The notes: generated from the letters alone by a model not told the origin. DNA of 31,349 bases from Bigelowiella natans CCMP2755 (GCA_000320545.1 ADNK01001471.1:1-31349), one strand, 5' to 3'. Shown: positions 1-12,795, counted from the stretch's first letter. Numbers and translations are program-made.

Positions 1-885
1 TCAACTGATAATCCTTGAAACTATGACAGGTAGAGGCATATGACAATCTAAAATGCTTACTAATTAATTCTATAGGAATTCTTATTTCTTCCCATATCAC
101 ATACATCTTGTATTACAAATTCTTTTTTATTTACTTTAATAATTTCATAAGTGTAGTTCACATATAGTTTTGGTTTCTTATTGTACTTTTTACATACAAT
201 CTCCATACCAGCATAGTAGCAAATACCATCTACATAATTTTTTTTTCTGGGTTTCTTTTGTAGGCTATGGATATGCTTTCCTACTGAACGGGATCTAAAG
301 TTGTAAAAGGTAATGTTGTTGAGAGTTTTAACTTCACTTATACTTTTAACAACTTTAAAATATTTTTTTAATACATCAAATGGTTTAGTTTTTTCATCAT
401 TAAATATTTCTTCTTTTAATTGTGCGAGAGTATTTCTTTCCTCATCTGTTTTTACTCTCTTACAGATTTTAAGAGTTATAATGTTAGGAAACATAGCATT
501 CATAGCTTCAGTTGTTCTAACATCAATATTTTTAACATTGTTAAACAGATATTCGTTTTCAATAGGATCTAATTGAGCTAAATCACCAGTAGCAATAAAT
601 TTTTTATTAGTATGCTTATCCATAAACAACTTAATTTTTGATAGTTGGTATAGTGAATACATATAAATTTCATCAAAACAGATAACATCATGTGATGAAA
701 TATCAAATTTTCTTATGTATTTACATTCGTTGTTGTGAATATTAAGACTAAATAGCCTATGATATGTAATAGCATTATGACCGCTCTCTCTTATGTTTTG
801 GCATAATTTATTAAACGGTGCTACGAACAAGATTTTTTTACCTTTGAATTTCTTAACTGAATAACTTTTACGTGGTGCATGCAAC
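1..885 (-). pseudogene. Decayed superfamily-1 (Pif1/RecD-like) helicase in an AT-rich insert
   Basis: On the minus strand an open frame runs from the right edge of the AT-rich block down to a stop at 60. It shows helicase motifs in order: a motif Ia-like VAPFNKL (about 810-830), a DEI Walker B (about 660-680) and a motif III-like ATGDLAQLDP (about 555-585). A motif VI-like segment (SYASTCHSF) lies near 20-50 but in another frame, so a frameshift falls near 100. The glycine loop of Walker A is not visible: only APRKSYS is left where it should be. Upstream of about 885 the frame runs into GC-richer host-like sequence with no helicase similarity. Such helicases occur in large DNA viruses, virophage/Polinton-like elements and some other mobile elements, and I cannot tell which. 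The left end lies outside the window. It is very likely inactive. Confidence 0.6.
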
Positions 886-2688
886 ATGAAAAGTCCTTCA
901 CAGTTCTCCAGGTGTGCGGTGCACGAGCTAGCGAGACGTTTGAGCTCGATGTGCGCACACGTGCTGTGCGTGTACACGCGCACAACATACATGCACACCC
1001 CACCTGGCATGGAGAGGCCAGCTTCAAAGCACACGCTGCAATTGATCAGCAATTTCGTGTTGTGCACATGCTTGCGTGATGGACAAAGTGATGTCACGCG
1101 CATGAATGCTCCAGCCAGATGCCATGATCAAAAACTTCTACATGCGACGCGTACACGCAAAATAGCTGTGTACAATTGCATCGTTTGTTTCACTGCAGCG
1201 CATCAACATGTGAAACAGTTGGAATTGTCATTGTTGTAGTTCTGCACACAACGCAGGCAGTGACCATCCAGCGCACATGAATTGTGTGAAAGTTGCGCTG
1301 GCACATGTGACTTGGAGCAAGCTCAAAATTTCATATTTCAGCAACACACTTGATGGATTTTCTAAATCATGTCATACTTAGACCAAATCTAATTATTGTG
1401 AAAGAAAGGGGGGGAGGGTGGGGGAATCGCTAGTAGATATTTTACACTATTTATTCCGCAGACAGGCACGGCTGAAGAGAAAACGGATCGCGGTGGAGAA
1501 TGGACGAAACCTAAATTCACAAATGTATCTCAGAATCTTATGAGGCGTTTTAAAGTAAATCCGATTATTGATCTAGAACCATATGTACGTGCATACCCGG
1601 GCATATTCAGAGCGTCCGGATAGAATGCCGCTAGGCCTAGGGGAAAAATGCAATAATGATATTATGTACATAATTCACGTAGGCGTCATCACTATTACAT
1701 AATTATCTTCGTCATCATCATCGCCATGCATGCTCTCCCCCCCCTCCCCCCTCGCCACATAAATGTGCGCTGTGCTATGTTATGCTGTGTGTGGGTTGGG
1801 GGGGGGGGGGGGGGGGCTTTTTACTGCTAATATTTCTACCAGCAACAGTGGATATCAGGTTCGTGAAGCCCACACTCTTTATCTGAAGCAAATGGATGAA
1901 GTAAATGAGAGTTGATGAAAATGGAAATTTAAAAGCGGTGCTGATGGTGGTGACGATGAGATAACATGCAGGATTATAAACAGCAACGACAGCAGGAATC
2001 GATACACAGAACTATAAAGTTATGAGGGTAGAGCGATTTTTGTAGTAAACGACGCGTCTAAGTCAATAAATCTGTGTTAAATGCCTTCCCTCCTCATCAT
2101 CCTCCTCCTCCTTCTCCTCCCACCATCATCACTATCACCACCACCACTATTACTACTACTACTACTACTACTACTACTACCGCAATTGCTAGGACAACCG
2201 GATACCAGCTTTCGTTAATACTGGAACTAATTGTGAAGAGATTGTACGATATAAACTTATTTTAGTCGCAGGCATAACGTAGAGCATGTAGCTTTCTTCT
2301 TCAACAAATCAGGGCAAACGACTCTACGCAACACGCTACGCTACATTACACAATCGTAGTACCCGAGGACCCCTGTTCTAAGGGCGCTCTGCAGTATTTT
2401 GTCAGCGTTGGCGATTGATTTCTGAGCGTCGTTTATGGTAGGGGTTTTGATCTGTAGCTCGATATATAGCTGCGTGCTTGTGTACGTGCACTTCTGTGCG
2501 TGCGCGTGTATGCGTGTGTAAGTCAGCTGTTATGTTTACTACCATTTTCGTAATAATTGAAGGAGACTCGCAGAGCCTGGCAAATCAAGAACCGAACGTT
2601 ATTATCATCATCATCATCATCATCAGATTCGATGAGAAGGGAGCACGCCTCTGCCCATCTACCAAGGCAAACGCGAGATTGCAGCTTG

Positions 2689-2720
<32 letters not shown>

Positions 2721-2742
2721 GCTGCTGCTACTACTACGACTT
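886..2742. other. Intergenic stretch with microsatellites; one possible exon
   Basis: GC-richer DNA right of the helicase block. It starts with a CA/TG-rich section rich in ACGCG and CACAC words (about 890-1290). It holds a poly-G run at about 1798-1817, a CTC/CAC/TAC triplet tract at about 2090-2180, an ATC tract at about 2605-2630 and a TAC tract at about 2690-2740. Apart from the possible exon at 1462-1623 I see no gene. Open frames over the triplet tracts are low-complexity artefacts. Confidence 0.6.
1462..1623 (+). CDS. Possible isolated exon, unrecognised
   Basis: A good acceptor (pyrimidine-rich then CAG at 1459-1461) is followed by an open frame of 53 codons ending in TAG at 1621-1623. 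Its composition is varied and protein-like (for example WTKPKFTNVSQNL and NPIIDLEPYV). A GTACGT donor follows the codons for LEPY, so it could be either a terminal or an internal exon. No upstream partner exon is recognisable between it and the helicase insert, so the rest of the gene may have been lost or displaced there. Family unknown; chance is a real alternative. Confidence 0.25.
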   Translation, partial: TGTAEEKTDRGGEWTKPKFTNVSQNLMRRFKVNPIIDLEPYVRAYPGIFRASG

Positions 2743-3714
2743 TTACCTTGAAATTTCCGCACCCAAGGCCCTGATAAGACCGTGATTGTCTTCTTCTAGG
2801 CCACCTGTTATGAGAAGGAGCAGCCGCTTGCGGATTCCCGTAGGAGGAAAAGTCATTTCGAGGAGGGGGGTGGTGGATGAGAGGGGCATAGAAACTGAGG
2901 CGCTGCCGTAGGTCCAGGCATGTGATTCACATGATACAGATGCTGCCCTCTGGTTGGAAGAAGAGCCTTTGGCGTCATGGTCTTCGTGCAGGAGTTTGGA
3001 GAGCATCTCTGGAGGTTAACACACCAGGCATCATCATTAGCAATAGCAGTAAGTAACCCAATGAAATGGCGCTCGTAAAACGGAAACTACAAGAACATGT
3101 GGGTGGCTTTGACGCCGCGAAGGGGATGATTAGCAATAAAATCGTAGAGCTTTCTCAGGCATTCCCCGTCGAGTGTTAATTTTGATACATCTGATATGCT
3201 CACCAGAGAATTGCTGGTTTCGACTAGGGCAGCCTCTGAACAATGCCTCATGGCTTGCAAGTCCGATGAAAAAGTCCCGAAGATGCACAACCTGCTTATC
3301 CACACGCCCCCCCCGGAATAAATCGTGACGACATAGTGACGACGATAATAAAAATATTCTCTTCTTCTTCTTCTTCTTCTTCTTTAAAGTTATCCTTACG
3401 TTTTTCCTGAGATTGAGACCACTAACAGCCTTGGCGTCTCTCCCCCCATCTTCATTGCTATCATAGAAGGCAGATGTTTCTGCTGGTATGTTGTCGTTCG
3501 TGTATCTATGATAAATAAACCAGGAAAGGGAGGAGGAGAGGAGGAGGGTGAGGAGGAGGAGAAACACAACGAGGAGAAGGCGGCTAAGGAGAGTGGGATA
3601 GACAGCAAATTGTGCTCCTCAAACATTCGGTACCACTACACTAAAAGACAGATTTGATGGAGAACGATGAGAAAGAGGGAAAGAGGCGGAAGGACATTAG
3701 CAAAGTGCAGATAT

Positions 3715-3759
<45 letters not shown>

Positions 3760-6719
3760 GCTCTCTCTTACTTACTGGGCAACAATATCCTGAATGGTTT
3801 TCAACTTTTTGCTGCAGCTTCGACACATAAACGCATCGATAATGAGCTCGCATTCCATAGAAGGGGGGGAGGAGGACGCCACCGCTGTGCCGCTTTCTGC
3901 TTCTACCTCGCAGCGGCGCGTTCTAATGTCTGTGTTGTTGGCCTGGCTACTCCTCCTCTTCACCCTCGTCCGACTTCCTCGTGTAGTGTCGACACCGTCA
4001 AATCGGAAGGTCTTTGTTTCATCATCTTCTCCCCCTTTCTCTCCTCTTTCTCCGGCCGCTATCGTCGTCCCTCTACTGGGAGAGGTCTCTTCCTCTTCCG
4101 ACGCAATGCTTGCTGCAGCCGAGGAGGAAAACGAAGCTGCGGTCTTGACTGTCTCGCTGCACTCACCAACAGCGCCTCCGCCGTCATTTTCCTCGCCAGC
4201 GGCGTGGTCTCCATCGCCACTATCACTACCATTTTCATGACCGTGCTCTTCCCGCCCCGCCTCCTCATCGAAGCAGCTTGGCGGTGCCGAGGCCAATGCT
4301 TCAGACACAGCTTTAATGAACTCCTTTGTTCTACTGCTGCTGCTGCTGCCAGTGCTAATGCCTGTCGCTGTGGTTAAGCAAGAGAGAGACTGACGGGAAG
4401 AAATGAAGTGCAATGCCTCAACAGCTTGCTGCTCCCGCAGACGCGCCCTCTCCATATCCTGGGATATCCGAAAGTCGAACTCCGCTGAACGGTTGTGAGA
4501 GGAGGGAGGGAAGGAGGGAGGGGCGGGAGGGGCGGGAGGGAAAGAAATTAGAAAAAAGCAAAACAAAGGACATGCTGGCTTTCTGGATTGTGACGATTCG
4601 AAACATGAGCGAATCTGGATCTGCGGGGTTTTTTGCTTCCAGAAAGGCGTGTGCACGTACATAAACCATAACGCAATGGGCCTGCCTCTGAGCAAACAGC
4701 ACGGCAATGCAGGATGACGATGTCCCCCCCTCCTCCTCTCCTCCTCCTTCGTTTTTATCCATGTGTTGTACTGACCTAAGGCTCGAATCCCACAATATAC
4801 TGTGTGTCTCCATTCAGAGTATATCATAGATATCCTCTTGATAAGCCATCGTGGAAGCATCCTACCCCCCCCCCTTTGTCTCCCCGCCGATGTCCGGCGC
4901 TTCTTCTCCTTCTTTTTCTTTTTCTGTGTTGTCGTCATTGCCTTTTCTATAGTAACAGGGAGGGAGGGAGGCCCTTCCCCATCGTCTACGAGATCTTCCT
5001 TCAACGCATTCGATACTGCTTTGAGAGCTCCCTGCAATGCGAGGCTCTGGGGACAGTAAAAAAGAAAAGAAGCAAGTGATGAGAAAAGGCAACTGAGAGA
5101 GGGGGATCAGGAGAGAAAGGAGGGGGAGTCGTGACGGTGGTGATATTCATGTGTCAATGGATAAAACGGGTTTCGATCGTCGTCGCACGTATAGATAGAT
5201 GGCGCTTCAGTAAATTTTATACCTCCCCCAGCCTGCCACCAACCTCCAGCTTTCTATACATTTCCTGCAAGCTGCAGCCGAAACTAATCGTGGTTACGGA
5301 TGGGGATGAGGTCAACGCAACAATGAGAAAGGTGAGCGGTGGAGATAGGGTGGTAGTTGTGGTGGAAGGATAAGTTGTCCGCATAACCTGATTGGCGGCA
5401 GTCCACTTGCAACCTTGATGAGTGTCTCGACAGCTTTTGCTAGCTCATGACGGGATGGTAATGGTAATGATGATTGTGATGATGGCGGTGGATGAATTAT
5501 CTCTTCCTCCCCCCCCCCCTCCTTCTTGTCGCTGCTTTCATCTTGACCAGGATCAGCAGTAGCGGCCAGTAGCTTTTCCTTCAAGTTGACTTGAGGTAGG
5601 GTAAAGCCCTCAACTTCAGGCAGCAATGCGAACAATGGTGGCCTGATCTTTCGAGCTACCCCCCCCCCATCCCCATCCTCAGCACCATCGTCGCTATCGT
5701 CGTTCTGCTTGGGAGAGTAAACGCAAAAGGTGGGGCGGGAAGTGACGAAACGATCATCATTGAACGCATAAAAACAAACAACATCGCAACGACGTCGGTA
5801 GCTGCAACCATCTATAAGCATCAATTGTGACCGAAAGCACTACTTTGCGGGAAACATAGAAATGCAGTCTGCAGATAGATACCTCCCCAATTACATGCGA
5901 AGTTGACTCGTTTTCTTGATCAAATGAAGCGACCATTCCTGTAGGCGTGTGCGTGTGCGTGTGCGTGTTGTATTTGTGATTGTGTTTGTGTTGTGTGTCT
6001 CCCGCAAGTGGCTATTATATCGATCAGCAGGTGCGGGGCAAGCTCAACATCGTGCGAAATGAATGGCAAGCGGCATTATCGTCATTGCTATCGTTATCAA
6101 TGGAGGGGCATGGTGGTGGTGGTGGTGGTGGTGGTGGTGGTGGGGATGATGGTAGGGGTTATAATTGTGACAATGACAATGATAGCCACGCCACACTAAT
6201 ATCGAGAGAAAGGGATCAGCAGTCAGTACCGTATGGGTTTTGACTGGGAAAGGAGTGCGGGCGAGAGCAAGCCCCGCCCTTATCATCAGGGTCCCCCAAT
6301 GCTTCAAGAGCAGCGCTGACAACCTTTGGAAGAGATTTGGAAAATCGGGGGCCTGTGCCGTAGCTGCGTATGATGGGATGGACGGTCGGGCGAAAAAGGA
6401 GGAGTGTTAGACATTGCGAAGAGGTGCAGGCAGAGGGTAAAAAAGGAGGAGGAGGAGGGTAGAAGAACATCATGGCAGCAGCTGGTCCTTCATCGATCTT
6501 ATTTGTCGTGCGTGTGTTTTGTGGTGGTGATTCTGGTGTAAATCGTGCCCTTCTCAATGCTTTGCCAGAGGACGGTCTTAAGCGATGAGGGCGGTTAGCA
6601 GCGGCACGCTGCTTCAGAAAGACAGAGAGAGACGGGGGGGGGGACACGAACCCGAAGCCTCGGTGATAGTGATGGTATAGCAGACGGTGTAAGGTCCTTG
6701 CATCTCTTTTCGAGATCAT
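2743..6719 (-). CDS. Probable 3' exons of the RasGAP-type gene (unresolved)
   Basis: Several minus-strand open segments look coding between simple repeats, but I could not join them into one phased model. They are 6216-6719 (contains SLPKVVSAALEALGD), 5312-5824 (contains LPEVEGFTLPQ and ELAKAVETLIKVASGLPP), 3772-5037 (GALKAVSNALKEDLVDD after an acceptor near 5025, FIKAVSEALASAPP, and a Cys pair in FMCRSCSKKLKTIQ), 3087-3305 (LTLDGECLRKLYDFIANHP) and 2743-3006 (GIRKRLLLLITGGLEEDN). Amphipathic helices of the type KAV-ALxxLxxxLP recur. The rest is rich in Ser, Glu, Pro, Asp and Gly and overlaps triplet repeats. Same strand and close spacing suggest they continue the RasGAP gene. A separate downstream gene is possible. 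Confidence 0.35.
3719..3752. repeat. (TC)n microsatellite
   Basis: A clean CT run within the 3' part of the RasGAP-type locus. Other simple repeats in this locus are (TTC)n at about 3359-3385, (GGT)n at about 6112-6142, poly-G at about 7577-7600, (GAT)n/(GGT)n at about 8089-8135, (CTC)n at about 8220-8245 and (ATC)n at about 10388-10418. Confidence 0.9.
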
Positions 6720-6814
6720 GATAGGAGTTGTTGGAAAGTCCTGTCAAAACGGGGCAGTCAGTCATCATGCACTCCCCGTGTTTCCCACGTACATTAGCTA
6801 CAACATAACCACCA

Positions 6815-8100
6815 TCAACATAAAAGACAAATGATGCGATGCGACCCGACCTTCAAATCCCGCATTTCAGCTGTCATGATCGAGCAAAAACTAGCAGCGT
6901 TGTCCGTTGTTGGACCAGCACCGTCACTGTTAATGAGGGGGCGGGTTGCGCTACCTCGACTACTACTGCTGGTGCTGCTACTGCTGCCGCTAGAGACTGT
7001 GCGTTTGTCGCGTCCTAATCCGATCGCTGTCTTTAGATAGTGCCTTAGACTTAACCTCATTGGTGGTAGGAAGGCATAAAGAGAGCCTTCATGCTGCCGG
7101 GCTCGCCTCTTGTTCTTCCCCATACTGTTATTGTTGCTATCATTGTTGTTACTGTTCTCCAACTGTCGCCGCCGATGCTGAGCAGTGACCTCGTAAGAGC
7201 TCATCGCCCTCCGTCCGCGGTAATGTTTGTGCGTGCTGGAAGCACAGGCTTTGCCGCTATCACTGGCCTTTCCCACTCCAAATGCGCCCTGTACAGCACA
7301 GCCATCGCTACCTCTTCTTTGGATGGCATTCGAGGGTATAGAGGTATGAGAGGGACCGTTGTTGATGGAGAGCTGCTGTCGGCTGTCATCAGCCTCCCCC
7401 CCCCTCCCTGCAAGAGCTGATATGAGGGAGGCTATGGTGCGAAGCTCTCTCCGAGCGGCGAGATTCACGGGCAAGTGGCCAGAGACCCCGAGGCTCTCTG
7501 CGTGCACTAATGCATATGGAACAAGCTCGCCGAAAACGAATCCTGCCGACAACCAGTCATTGAATAGGAGGAAGGGGGGGGGGGGGGGGGGGGGGGGGGA
7601 AAGCACCAATCGTCATTATCATCACAAGAATCCTATTACAATGACCGATCCACGCATAAATAGCATAAGTACGATGCTTTCACTTACCCCAGGGTGCTGG
7701 TAGCTCTGTTATTATTGTCTTCTTACGCGGAGGGGCGACATTGCTCTTTTGTCTACGCAGTCTTGACGAATGCACCTGGTAAGGGGGGGGGAAGATGGGG
7801 GAGAAGATAAGGTAGGTAGATTGCAGATTGGTCCAAGAACGTAGCCACCAGAAGTATAGGGATAGGCTTTTCCTCTTGTTGCAGTGCTCGTCTTCCCTCT
7901 GAGGCAGATCTACCGGATCCGTTACGTGTCGACGAAGCCGAGTCTTTCTCCTCTTCAACGTTGCACCCTGACGGTCCTCCGAAGCTGCTTTTTGCTGCTC
8001 GATTTGCTAGGTTTGCCAGCTTCAACAAGCCTCTCGGGATCCTGTCCGTCAATATCGTACAGGACAAACACAATTATCGATGGGTATATGATGATGATGG

Positions 8101-8132
<32 letters not shown>

Positions 8133-9725
8133 ATGGCGCGGTGGTAGTAGGGGCATTAGCGGGCTGCTGCTGTGCTTGCAATACTATCGCTATCGTCGTA
8201 TCGTGTTGATTTTCGCAACTCTCCTCCTCCTCCTCCTCCTCCTCATCGTGATCACCCAGGTAATGCTCTCAGAAGTGATTGCACGAGTCGGGAAAGGTAT
8301 GGAAGTAGGTGCTGCTGCTTCCTGGCAGCTTGCAGCTCTTCTTCCTGAGAAGAAGATAGACCCCCATCGTTGCCCTGCTGGCTCTGCTCCTTCTTGATTT
8401 GCGAGCCTTGCGTCGCAGCCGTTGCCGTTTGCATTTAAGACCGATATGTTCATCCATCCATCGAGTAAAGTACACGCGTCGACAGACACATAGAAAGAGA
8501 GAGGGAGAGGGAGAGAGAAAGAGCGTTTGTTACTCAACCGATCAACGTGTGGGTCATTTTCATATTCAACGTACGAGCAATCGTCTGGACGAGAGGGCCC
8601 AACGTGACCCGTAGCCATCTGCTTCCGCATCGTCGGCAGAACTCTCGGATCACCTTCAGCAATCAGAAAAATGAAAAAATAACAACAATTAAAATAATCA
8701 TTATCACCATCATCCCATCATCATGGAAGTGGCAGCAGCAAAAGGAGCGGCTGGTCCGTAGGACGATAAGTCACCTTCCGCAGCGAGTGGAAAGGGGGAT
8801 GGTGGTTTATATTACAGCTTGCTATGCTTACGCTATATTGTACGTATATTGCCCCGTAGCTTCCCCCTCTCGCTCACCGCTACTTCCAACAGCGGGTTCC
8901 GATGGTAGGGACTTGCACTGAACTCAGTCAAGTGGCCCTCTTCGCTTTCTACGTCATCTTCATCCAAAGTGAATATCCTGGGTAGAGGTGCTGGGAAGGC
9001 CGAGATGAGGGCAAGGGCAGCACTCTCGCCATCACTGCTTGATAAATCACCGCCGCGCTCTACAGGAGAGCTATATCTATTTAGGAAGAAGAGGGAGAAC
9101 GGTAGGAGAAGGGGGGAGGGGGGAGGGGGAGAGAATAGGGGGCGATGATGATCGTATTTTTATTTCTATAAATCCGTCCACCAGATGGGAAGTCTTGAGC
9201 TACTAAGAGGATTAATCTATCAAGACAACCCTACCCGCAGATTTCGGCGATGATAACGCGAGCAAGATTCGCAGGGTCGGACTTCCTTGGAGGACCTGAG
9301 CCTAGCGCTGCACCAATCACCTAACAATTGCAAACGCGGTGATGAGTGCACGCCGGACACTACCGGCTGACTACAAGCTAAACCATGATGGGATGTAAGT
9401 GTTCATAATCCGAGCGCAATATCATCAAGTCTTCTTATTTTTAAGCAACCCCTGATGCCAGGGGCTATCTGTTATTGCTGCCAGCATAAGGGTACTATAC
9501 ACAAACAAGTAGGATCCGGTAATCCACCTCTGGAAATCCCCTAAGACTGCGTAAGAGCTGCGCGTAGCTGTGTCCCATAGTCATCATCGTCGACGCCAGA
9601 ATTTCAACATGTATTTCGGGGAGGCCCGGGGGGCGGGGGGGGGGGAGAAACAAAATTGATGAGAAGGAATACGCAGCAGCTCCAAGCTGTCTAGGTTTTC
9701 TTGCAAAATTAGAGCGCGAACCCAA
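6815..9725 (-). CDS. RasGAP-domain protein, core exons
   Basis: GTPase-activating domain for Ras-like small G proteins. Phased exons: 9503 up to about 9683; 9235-9301 (DPANLARVIIAEICG); 8878-9070 (contains YHRNPLLEVA, the likely arginine-finger region matching the family's LxRxN motif); 8539-8653 (VIREFCRRCGSRWLRVTLGP, then LVQTIARTLN); 8256-8406 (QHLLPYLSRLVQSLLRALP); from 8041 leftwards (PRGLLKLANLANRAAKSS, the family's 'P-lR-L' helix); and from 7542 leftwards (FVFGELVPYALVHAESLG, then AARRELRTIASLISALAG, equivalent to the family's FxRFxxPAixxP and RRxLxxIAkxxQxLA segments). Phases agree across the four introns from 9503 to 8041; the join to 7542 is unclear. The residues usual in FLR and NPA are altered, so activity is uncertain. 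Poly-Ser and poly-Asn runs follow the domain. Confidence 0.62.
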
Positions 9726-10263
9726 CTGCCCACCTCCCTTGATTTTAGATTACTAAATAAATATCACGACACCTGTTGCCCCCCCCCCCGTCGTAGCGGC
9801 CAGGTGTTTCGAAGGATATGTAACCCGTTCCTGTCGATGAGAAAGAGAAGGAGGAGAAGGAGGAGAAGTAAGAGGGGAGGGAGGGGAGAAAGATGACGAT
9901 GAAATAATTCAGATTCTATTGCTAAAAGGTGAAACATCCTATACTCCTTCTTTTAGAAGAGAGACAGTAGCCGCGATCATCGGTGTTTTCATCACGAACG
10001 TCTTTCGTAGAAACATCTTTTGCACATTTCAATCGGAGCATATAATGCGATCCTTCTATGATCTCCTAATATCCGGCTCGCTTCCACTACACTTCACCGC
10101 TATGACTGCTGCTACCTGTCCTCTTCAAAGAGGGTGGGAGAAAGGAACGCTTGCAAGGCGGAGTCCCCTCTGTTGAATGAAACACAGCGAAGACTGAGAA
10201 GACATTTACCATCGAACCCACAACAGCTACTGACACAGCAAGAGCAACCCAAACAATACATCA

Positions 10264-11778
10264 CTATTTTGCTGCGCCTGCTGCATTTTGACTAGTTGTT
10301 TCATCAACATCTTTCGATTCTAGGGAGTGCATGAGTGCTTGTTTATGCATGACCGAGCTCCATTGACATAGGTTGGTTGCCTGAGGAATATCATCATCAT
10401 CATCATCATCATCATTCATCACAACGTCCATCATCATTTTTGTCATCACCGCCATCAGGCAGGCTTCGATATCGTTATCGTCTGTTTAGAAGGCTACCGT
10501 GACGTCGCCGCCTAGTAATACTGCTTTTGGAGCTGCAATTGCTTGAGTGGGCTCGAGCAGCTGCCATAGAAGCTTCCTTCTCGGCGTAATATGCCTTGAA
10601 ATTGGTATGGTATCATTCAAAATATTCACTCCAATGTATTAATTTGTCCACGGGTAATTAAGGTATGGAACTAGCTTATAGCTGCTGCGACACAGTTTCA
10701 AAGACGCACAATAACTCTTCCCCGACCCCCACCTACCCCTGGTGACAACATCCTGTTACCTTTCTTAATGCAGCGCGGAGAGCCATAATTCTTTCTCTCA
10801 CTCTGTTTTTAAGATGAACTTAGACTTAAAAAAAGAACATGAAGGTAATGGGTGGAAGAAATGGCGTTGCAAAACTGTCGAGCGACGGAGCCAAAGTAAA
10901 AAAGCAGAGGAATACAGACACTTAATAAAACAATACGCATTAGTGTCTTTATTACGGGGCGATGGAGAGCCTATGGGCACTATGTGCAAGGCGACATTCA
11001 AGCATTTCCTTTTGAATGATCTGAAAAGACAAGGTGGGGGTATGGTGTATTGCAGAGCGTGGTAGTAGCCATATGCTGGAGGCAATGTTGCAAGAACGAC
11101 GACACATATAACACCAACGCTAACGTAACCACAGTATTGGAACGGCCGGGAGCTATCTCTATTATAAAATTTTATTACACATATTTGTTTGTTTGCTGGC
11201 TACCCGTATGGAATCCGCGTCATCGTCATCATAGCGTTGTTCGGAAGATGACGGACATGCACCTGCTGAAACATCGGTCTGCCTTTTCTGTGTTTTTTGC
11301 CGGCGTTTAGTCTTTTCTTTTTGGTAGCAAGGCTTTGAATGCATTGGTTCATGCTGATCTTTCGATCCCCTCCCTATCCTGCAGTGATCGTTGGCCTGGC
11401 ATTTGCCATCGTAATCGCCATTGTTATGATAACAGAAGCGGTCGCTCTTGGTGCCACCCTTGCCATTCTTATTGGAATATTTCGTTTCTGCAGGGGTGGA
11501 GAGGTTTTTCCCCTTGCCTTCTGTCGTCTCGCCATGATTGCTGCCACCGGGTTTTCCGATTTTAGCGGCGATAATTGGAGGATGGGGTGGGGGGATCTCC
11601 GGTCCCTCGAGTCCCATCGTTGTGCTGCCGGTGATGGACCTTCCTTCAGAACAAAGAAGAAAGGGGGAGGAGGAAGGAAGATTGGACGAGAGCAGCACTT
11701 CAGCATCGGATTTGGAGCGCGATGCTCTCATATTGCTGGGGTCTGGGGCAAGGGAGCTTGTGTTACGGTTCTGGTGGT
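10264..11778 (-). CDS. Possible 5' exons of the RasGAP-type gene
   Basis: A minus-strand open frame over about 11162-11778 encodes a Ser/Lys/Gly/Pro-rich hydrophilic stretch (for example RSKSDAEVLLSSNLPSSS). A second at 10264-10455 encodes an Asp run from an ATC repeat followed by QATNLCQWSSVMHKQALMHS. Both could be disordered N-terminal parts of the RasGAP gene downstream. I found no phased joins and no convincing start codon. Between them (10456-11161) both strands have open frames of about 80-95 codons, and I could not decide which, if either, is coding. Confidence 0.22.
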
Positions 11779-12620
11779 GAAGTGAGAAGCAACGCTTCCT
11801 GCATCGTCTCAGTCCTGTTGAATAAACAACGCATGATTAAAAGCAGTATGTTGCGGCTAATTCGTCCCTTTCCGACACGTGTTTCCTCCCCCCCCAATGT
11901 GTACCCCTACACCTACCTGGAAAGGCTGGAACGAACGATGAAACCTTTCCAAATAGTCAGACATCTAATGGGACTCACTTCCGCTCGATGGATGGGAAAA
12001 CACAGCCGATTTTCCCATATACGACAGGGACATAATCACTGCTCGCTGTTATATTTGGAGTGAAAAAACCGGGACTGAGGGTACCCCCCTTCCCACGTGA
12101 GTACCCCTCCGACCTTCTCGCGCTTTCTCCTGGAAAAGAGAGAGCGCCTTGGACAAAAGTTGACCGGGCAAAGTTCCCGAGCGCGTGCTGTCCACACTGC
12201 CGCTCTCGTGTGCGCCAAAAGCAGTTGACAACCGGGACGGGTTCTTTTGCTTGCGCGCCCCCCTGGTTTTTTGGGCGAGGTGGGTCAGAAAATTGCAGAT
12301 GTTTGGCCGTGAGGGGATGAGTCTGCTTTTTGCGTTCGACTTTTTCCTGGTTTCCTATAGGGTTTCCCACAATTTTCCAATTGAAAATCTCAAAGTTTTT
12401 GACTTGCGACAGACACCGCTGTTCCGTGTGTGTGTATTCAAAATTCTGTTGTCGCAGGGAGAATATTAGAGTAGAATATTATAGAAAGAAGCGGGTTCCC
12501 TTTAGCACTTGCGACAGACATTCTCAGAACGTGATCACCTCGCCCCATCCATTCATCCGCGGATACGCGGCAGGGTTGTCCTCTCGAGCTCTAGGTGCGT
12601 GTGTGGAAGTGAGTAAGTGC

Positions 12621-12664
<44 letters not shown>

Positions 12665-12755
12665 TTTGTGATATGTGATGTGGTGGTGATGGTGGTGACG
12701 AAGGAATCACAATGATGGAGATGACATGATGATGATGATGCTGATGCTGATGATG

Positions 12756-12795
<40 letters not shown>

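Noticed and set aside
3667-4377. Long plus-strand open frame of 236 codons
   Set aside because: It is antisense to a minus-strand segment of better composition, begins in a CT repeat, and has no family features.
10798-11085. Opposing open frames of 83 and 95 codons
   Set aside because: Neither strand shows family motifs or phased splice partners, so neither was called.
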